From: Bin87 sp034423595 | Lineage (GTDB): Bacteria; Chloroflexota; Dehalococcoidia; Lucifugimonadales; UBA3495 | Direction: 5' to 3' | Assembly: GCA_965207025.1 (NCBI GenBank) | Contig: OZ242258.1 | Location: 4,216,001-4,280,000, forward strand | Length of the DNA stretch: 64,000 bases | Shown here: piece after piece, positions 59,874 to 64,000 of the stretch | Layout: each line of letters starts with the position of its first letter | Position numbering within the stretch: the stretch's first letter is position 1 | Notes under the pieces: model-generated | The model's input: only the letters and a program-made list of their open reading frames with translations | The model's database searches: none | What the model was told of the DNA's origin: nothing | Made by a program: the position numbers and the translations under genes

Positions 59874-60395
59874 ATGGCGAACGCAGTCCTGGTAGTCGAT
59901 ATGGTGCGCGGGTTCCTCGAACCTGGCCACAACCTCTATTGCGGCGACGACTCCCGCAGCATCATCGAGCCGGTGCAGAACCTGCTGCGACGTGAGTCGG
60001 AATCCGGGTCAACAATCCTGTTCATCTCAGACCACCACCTTCCGGACGATCTGGAATTCCAGATGTTCCCGGTGCATTGCGTCATCGGCACCGAGGAACC
60101 CGAAGTGATACCCGAGCTGTCCGAGTGGGTCACCGGCTCCAACGTGGTGCCCAAGAACCGCTACAGCGGCTTTTTCAACACCGACCTTGAGGAACGCCTG
60201 GCCGCCCTGAATCCCCATAAGGTCATCATCTGCGGCGTCTGCACCGACATCTGCGTGATGCACACCACCTCCGACGCCCGCAACCGCGACTACATCGTGG
60301 AGATCCCCGAGAACTGTGTAGCGTCGTTTGATGGAGAAGCCCACCGCTGGGCGCTGGGGCACATCACCCGCATCCTGGGCGCGCAGGTGGTGTAG
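59874..60395 (+). CDS. Isochorismatase-family cysteine hydrolase
   Basis: 173 aa. VLVVDMVRGFLEPGHNLYCG (catalytic Asp9), VVPKNRYSGFFNTDLEERLA (Lys), ICGVCTDICVMHTTSDARNR (nucleophile Cys). This is the nicotinamidase-like arrangement. Candidate substrates are nicotinamide or another amide or carbamoyl compound. The 6-nt gap after the GDYXXLXY gene puts it in the same operon. Confidence 0.88.
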   Translation: MANAVLVVDMVRGFLEPGHNLYCGDDSRSIIEPVQNLLRRESESGSTILFISDHHLPDDLEFQMFPVHCVIGTEEPEVIPELSEWVTGSNVVPKNRYSGFFNTDLEERLAALNPHKVIICGVCTDICVMHTTSDARNRDYIVEIPENCVASFDGEAHRWALGHITRILGAQVV

Positions 60396-60516
60396 GCGGG
60401 CGACAAGATACAAAAACCGCCGTCTCACGGTGGAGGTGCTGGTGCTGGACACGGTTTTCGCCAGGGCGCGGGAGCCAGGTGCGGGTGATGGCGGGTAGTA
60501 GGACTCGAGCTTTCGA

Positions 60517-60971
60517 CTACCACACTGGCGGCTTGGAGGATGTACCGTTTGCATCCGTTAGCTGGAGCGGTAACTGGTTGCTACGAAAGATACGCTCGTT
60601 GATGACCGGGTATGACCATGATGCTGCTTGCCACAGTTGTACGCTGCGTCTGCGTTGCGACGGGTTGATAACGCCGATACTCATTTGCAAGGCGTCTCGC
60701 ACCAGCCGTATTGGTTCGGCGAAATCCGAGTCATTGGAGATTACAACGGCTTCATCGCTGTCGCTCCGGCCACAATCCAGCAGCAAGTAGGCTGCCAGGT
60801 TTGCGTCCGAGCCTTTCTCCTCCGTTCGCCTGACCAGCGCAGTCGCCGGCCCATTTCGCGGTGGATTCGCCAGAAGCCCTGCAAGTCCAGCCACTTGTAT
60901 TGCGGCCAGCGAGTTCTCAACGCTCCGTAATAGAGGTTGAATCCGTCAACGTATATGTTGACTGTCGGCAT
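60517..60971 (-). pseudogene. NYN-domain (PIN-like RNase) pseudogene
   Basis: Start MPTVNIYVDGFNLYYGALRT, then PQYKWLDLQ, is the NYN start with the first catalytic Asp. The frame then changes: a second frame continues GLLANPP and RRTEEKGSDANLAAYLLLDC, VISNDSDFAEPIRLVRDALQ, and ends ASWSYPVINERIFRSNQLPL. About 50 residues between WLDLQ and the TEEKGSD motif are missing and a frameshift is needed. The two halves are otherwise well conserved. Intact members are NYN ribonucleases. Confidence 0.82.
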
Positions 60972-61231
60972 AGGTTCTTTGTCAGGGCAGTATCCGGATA
61001 TGCGAAAACCGCCCTTAAGGCGGCTTCGCTACCCTGCCACCTAAGTAGCAGGGGGGCAATTCCATTGTGCGGGAAAGCGATCCTGCTGTCAACTACTCGT
61101 CGTCCGGGATTACGAGGTTCGTGCCCTGTGGGACGTTATCAATCAGCCACTGGCTCAGCGTCAGCAAACCACCGAGGACAATGCTACAATAGAACCCATA
61201 ATCGCCGGCATGGTTTGCCAGGAGCAGCAAC
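60972..61231. other. Intergenic region with hairpins
   Basis: Between the broken NYN gene and the putative antitoxin. Contains CCGCC-CTTAA-GGCGG near 61009-61023 and CCCTGC...GCAGGG near 61032-61053. A TACAAT near 61190 may be a -10 box for the next gene. No gene is supported. Confidence 0.4.
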
Positions 61232-61570
61232 ATGACCCAGCCCGAAAACTGCCACCCGGTCGAAGTTAGAGGCCAGGTGCGCGGCGTCCAAATGAACCCG
61301 CCGGGCGAAGGCGGCGGCGGAACTTTCCAGCTGCTACTGGAAGACGGCAATACCATCGTCAGCCCTTACCCGGAGGAATGGCATGTTGAGGTAGGGGCGG
61401 CGTTCCAAGCTAACGACCTGCGCCGCGCCATCGTATCCGGCATCGGCGAATACTCGCCCGACGGGGAGCTACAGCGCATCCGGGAAATCGAATCCTTCGG
61501 CGTAGCTTGGGTTGATGATTGGCAATCGGCCTTCCGACGCCACATGAAACTGCGCGGCAACAACGCATGA
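61232..61570 (+). CDS. Putative antitoxin of a PIN-type pair
   Basis: 112 aa. ATG 61232 with AGGAG 8 nt upstream. VEVRGQVRGVQMNPPGEGGG, TFQLLLEDGNTIVSPYPEEW and WVDDWQSAFRRHMKLR. No family is recognised, but its stop overlaps the next start (ATGA), the standard toxin-antitoxin layout. The call rests on context. Confidence 0.5.
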   Translation: MTQPENCHPVEVRGQVRGVQMNPPGEGGGGTFQLLLEDGNTIVSPYPEEWHVEVGAAFQANDLRRAIVSGIGEYSPDGELQRIREIESFGVAWVDDWQSAFRRHMKLRGNNA

Positions 61571-61764
61571 GCGACTACTTTGGCGATACTGGCTATTGGA
61601 TTGCTCTGATTGATAGCGACGATGAACTCTACGAGTCGGCCGGCAGGTACGAAAGGCTGATTGCAGCCAGAAAACGCTCGGATAATAACCACCCAATTGG
61701 TGCTCAATTAGATACTAAACCCTCGGAGTGGAACCAGCGAACGACAGCGTCAAGCCGCCGTTGA
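61567..61764 (+). pseudogene. Truncated PIN-domain toxin
   Basis: Begins MSDYFGDTGYWIALIDSDDE, the usual PIN start with its first Asp (D7), then LYESAGRYERLIAARKRSD. After that the sequence (NNHPIGAQLDTKPSEWNQRT) has no PIN motifs and the frame ends at 65 codons, less than half of normal. The rest of the domain, including the other acidic residues, is not found downstream. Probably inactive, leaving its antitoxin an orphan. Confidence 0.65.
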
Positions 61765-61995
61765 CCTTAATATAGCCATGGTGCTCATCACGGCCTCCTT
61801 CCCCCTATACCTTCATACCGTCCATCATAAGCATAGTCAGCCTGATTACATGGATTGTCGTCTTCATCCGACGCCGGAAACACGCTGACAAATCCAAGTT
61901 GTTGATCTTCTCGCAGACCATATCCTCGTCAACATCACCGTACTGTTCAAAGTTGGCTTGGCCGAAAGCAAGTAGCGAAAAGGACAGCAAACCCT

Positions 61996-63054
61996 ATGAA
62001 ACTCCTCATCCCTCTCGCCCTCATCCTCATCGCCGCCGGCGGATGGTGGCTCTACAGCAACAGATACGTCAGCCTGGACAACTTCCTACCAGAGGACCCG
62101 AGCCAACCAACCTTCGCCGATGCCGAAGCCAAACCCAAACCTGAACCCCTTACTATCTCACCGCGAGGATCAATACATCACCAAAATTTCCCCACACTGC
62201 CCGCGGCCCAAACCAAGAACGCTCCATCACCGACCCCCCAGGCGCCAACCATCAAACTACCTCCTAACCCTTCACCAGCAAATGTAGCCGAAAAAACAGT
62301 CGTCCACGCTTTCGCCAGTTGCGACGACCAATATCGAGGCGCTGACTACGACTTCCGCGCACAGGCAGCTCAGCTCGCCCTCGATGAACAACGCCAGACT
62401 CTCACCCAACTCAAAAAAACCGTCAACCAGTACTGCGCCGGCGGCTTCACAATTGAGAACGAACAGCTCGACCAGATCGTTTCCCAAAAATCCACCACTC
62501 GTATCAACCCACCAACACCCACCGGGTACCCGACCGCCACGCCAAAAGCTGAACCCGACCAGGCCGGCGATAACCTCATAGCCTGGAACGGACGGTTTAA
62601 CCAGCAAGAACTTGAACAATTAATCCACAAGAAAATCAATAACTACCGCATATCGCGCGGCTTGAAACCACTGAAATGGGTGAACGCCATCCACGAAGCT
62701 GCCCGTTCCCACAGCACCAACATGGCCAAGCACGACTACCTTGACCACCTGGACCGCAATATGCGTACTCCGTCCGACCGCCTGGCCCACTTCGGCTATC
62801 CCTGCTACTCCGGCGAAAACATCTTCCAAGGATATGGTCATTATCGGACCTGGCACCAAGGTCCCGTCCTCATACGCTACGAATGGCTCACCCAAGAAGA
62901 ATTCGCCACCAAAGCCGTCCAAAGTTGGATCGACAGCCCAGGCCACCACGAAAACATGATCCGCAATCAATTCACCGAAACCGGCATCGGCATCGAATTC
63001 GGCGAATCAGAAGGCATTCCTCACGCTATCTGGGTAACCCAAAAATTCTGTTGA
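61996..63054 (+). CDS. CAP (SCP/PR1) domain protein (1)
   Basis: 352 aa. MKLLIPLALILIAAGGWWLY is a signal or anchor helix, followed by a long Pro/Thr-rich linker with a short coiled coil. The CAP domain occupies about residues 205-350: EQLIHKKINNYRISRGLKPL, AARSHSTNMAKHDYLDHLDR, YSGENIFQGYGHYRT and SWIDSPGHHENMIRNQFTET. His/Glu positions of the CAP cavity are kept. Extracellular CAP proteins bind lipids or act in adhesion or defence. GC is lower and codon use differs (many AAA, CAA, ACC). A likely recent acquisition. Confidence 0.88.
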   Translation: MKLLIPLALILIAAGGWWLYSNRYVSLDNFLPEDPSQPTFADAEAKPKPEPLTISPRGSIHHQNFPTLPAAQTKNAPSPTPQAPTIKLPPNPSPANVAEKTVVHAFASCDDQYRGADYDFRAQAAQLALDEQRQTLTQLKKTVNQYCAGGFTIENEQLDQIVSQKSTTRINPPTPTGYPTATPKAEPDQAGDNLIAWNGRFNQQELEQLIHKKINNYRISRGLKPLKWVNAIHEAARSHSTNMAKHDYLDHLDRNMRTPSDRLAHFGYPCYSGENIFQGYGHYRTWHQGPVLIRYEWLTQEEFATKAVQSWIDSPGHHENMIRNQFTETGIGIEFGESEGIPHAIWVTQKFC

Positions 63055-63082
63055 GGTAGCCAGCGCCACAAACGACACACCC

Positions 63083-63751
63083 ATGAACCTCCGAGTAGTC
63101 GAAAAGGCTATCGTCCACTACACCAATAAAGAACGCCGCCGCCACAACCTCCGTTCTCTGCGCGCGAGCAAACGCCTGGTCAAAGCTGCTCGCGCGCATG
63201 CCCACTGGTGTGCCGGTCGTAACCAAATGACCCACACCGGCTCTAAAGGTTCCCAACCCTGGGACCGAGCCAGAGATTTTGGATACTCCTCCAATGGCGT
63301 CTCGGAAAATATGTGGCAACAACACGGTCGAAACAACACCGCCTGGAAAAGCAAGTTCCGCTGGCGCAGCGATTTGCAATTCGGCAAAGCCGCAGTCATT
63401 TCCTGGATGAACAGCCCAGGACATCGCGCCAACCTACTAAATCCTCACTACACTGACATCGGAGTTGGCCTATCACGCCGCAACCGACATACGATACTCG
63501 TTCAAATGTTCGGAGATTTGCCGGTCCCAATTAAATCTCCACAAAACCAGGGTCCTAAAAACCAGAAATCAATAGGCGGCCCATACACTCACTACCATAA
63601 CTGGTCCTTCCACACTCACCACAAAAGGCCCAAAAACGGAAATCACTATCGTGCCATCCGCCGGCGCCAACGCCCCTGGCGGATCGCCTTCACAACCACC
63701 CTAATAGTCATCCTATTGGTACTAGGCCTCCTGGCGCTCAATTCCTTTTGA
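63083..63751 (+). CDS. CAP domain protein (2) with a C-terminal anchor
   Basis: 222 aa from ATG 63083. CAP domain at the N-terminus without signal: VEKAIVHYTNKERRRHNLRS, ARAHAHWCAGRNQMTHTGSK, YSSNGVSENMWQQHG, ISWMNSPGHRANLLNPHYTD and IGVGLSRRNRHTILVQMFG. A basic His-rich linker leads to a terminal membrane helix (FTTTLIVILLVLGLLALNSF), a tail-anchor layout. Same unusual composition as its neighbour; probably a tandem, diverged pair. Orientation would leave the CAP domain inside unless the tail inverts. Confidence 0.85.
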   Translation: MNLRVVEKAIVHYTNKERRRHNLRSLRASKRLVKAARAHAHWCAGRNQMTHTGSKGSQPWDRARDFGYSSNGVSENMWQQHGRNNTAWKSKFRWRSDLQFGKAAVISWMNSPGHRANLLNPHYTDIGVGLSRRNRHTILVQMFGDLPVPIKSPQNQGPKNQKSIGGPYTHYHNWSFHTHHKRPKNGNHYRAIRRRQRPWRIAFTTTLIVILLVLGLLALNSF

Positions 63752-64000
63752 CGCCCCGGTTCTTTCCATCCAAAATAACTGAACTTAAACCAACGGCCCG
63801 GAGTCGCCTTCAACAACTCCGGGCCGATCAGCTCCGGCGCGTATTCGTACTTGTAAATCAGCTCCGCCCACAGCTCGGCCCGCACCTTCCCCTCGGGGTC
63901 GGCCCACCGCTCCGAGTGGAACGCGGCACCGTAATGAATCCCCTCATTGCGTCCCTCTCCGCTGATCTCAGCGTGGCCGTCGGCCAGGGCCCGGTCAAGA
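63646..64000 (-). CDS. Unidentified protein, C-terminal part (starts beyond window)
   Basis: The minus strand is open from the window edge to a stop at 63646. Visible text: LDRALADGHAEISGEGRNEG, IHYGAAFHSERWADPEGKVR, AELWAELIYKYEYAPELIGP and ELLKATPGRWFKFSYFGWKE. It resembles N-terminal stretches of large restriction-modification-type proteins, but I am not sure. The last ~35 codons overlap the CAP gene end and may not be authentic, so the true gene may be frameshifted or end earlier. Confidence 0.5.
   Translation of the reverse strand, partial: LDRALADGHAEISGEGRNEGIHYGAAFHSERWADPEGKVRAELWAELIYKYEYAPELIGPELLKATPGRWFKFSYFGWKEPGRQKELSARRPSTNRMTIRVVVKAIRQGRWRRRMAR

Noticed and set aside
60400..60520. 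Possible tRNA or structured RNA near ggcgggtagtaggactcgagctttcg
   Set aside because: No T-loop motif (GTTCGANNC) at the right place and no cloverleaf; likely only the end of the hydrolase operon.
61805..61990. Short open frames on both strands between the PIN remnant and the first CAP gene
   Set aside because: One has a hydrophobic stretch (IISIVSLITWIVVFI) but no start codon; the other lacks any support. Not called as genes.

Overview
The window is high-GC bacterial DNA, and its gene content points to a member of the Chloroflexota (Dehalococcoidia / SAR202-like lineages). Pointers are several luciferase-like flavin oxidoreductases, two MmgE/PrpD proteins, a penicillin-acylase-family hydrolase, a DUF1800 protein, paired MFS carriers, a Uma2 nuclease, small toxin-antitoxin genes and a T-box leader in front of trpE. 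There is no rRNA or recognisable tRNA, so this placement is inference from gene families only.

Layout. 1-16 kb is very GC-rich and gene-poor: the end of a secreted repeat protein, Uma2, a PPOX flavoprotein, a protein with three HTH domains, long stretches of degenerate repeats and decayed genes (4.3-9.9 kb), an orphan sugar-binding lipoprotein, and a SNF2 helicase with its SWIM partner. 16-24 kb is an accessory zone: an RHH protein, a VapBC-type pair, and nested mobile DNA. A large serine recombinase gene is split by a 3.26-kb IS1-type transposon with 23-bp terminal inverted repeats and an 8-bp target duplication. The transposon carries a DNA methyltransferase-HNH fusion, a 43-aa membrane peptide and a GGKA-motif protein. 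The recombinase end in turn truncates a zeta-toxin-like kinase gene that overlaps sthA.

24-58 kb is mostly metabolic: transhydrogenase, enoyl-CoA hydratase, TlyA, a PncC-like protein, three LLM-class oxidoreductases, a cupin, penicillin acylase, two MFS carriers, DUF1800, acyl-CoA dehydrogenase, an NHL propeller, MmgE/PrpD proteins, trpE-VOC-trpG, quinone reductase, L-2-hydroxyglutarate oxidase, then a fatty-acid operon (two MaoC half-proteins, plsX, fabG) and an isocitrate-lyase-family gene. trpE has a Trp-specific T-box leader with its own promoter and terminator. A DUF262-HNH protein with a Phd-like antitoxin lies just upstream.

58-64 kb holds a DUF2157/GDYXXLXY pair, an isochorismatase-family hydrolase, a broken NYN-domain gene, a truncated PIN toxin with a putative antitoxin, two tandem CAP-domain proteins, and the edge of an unrecognised gene.

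The window also carries at least six families of small dispersed palindromes or repeats between genes, and five clear pseudogenes (recombinase, zeta kinase, rtcB, NYN, PIN toxin). Together they suggest a genome with active repeat spread and gene decay.
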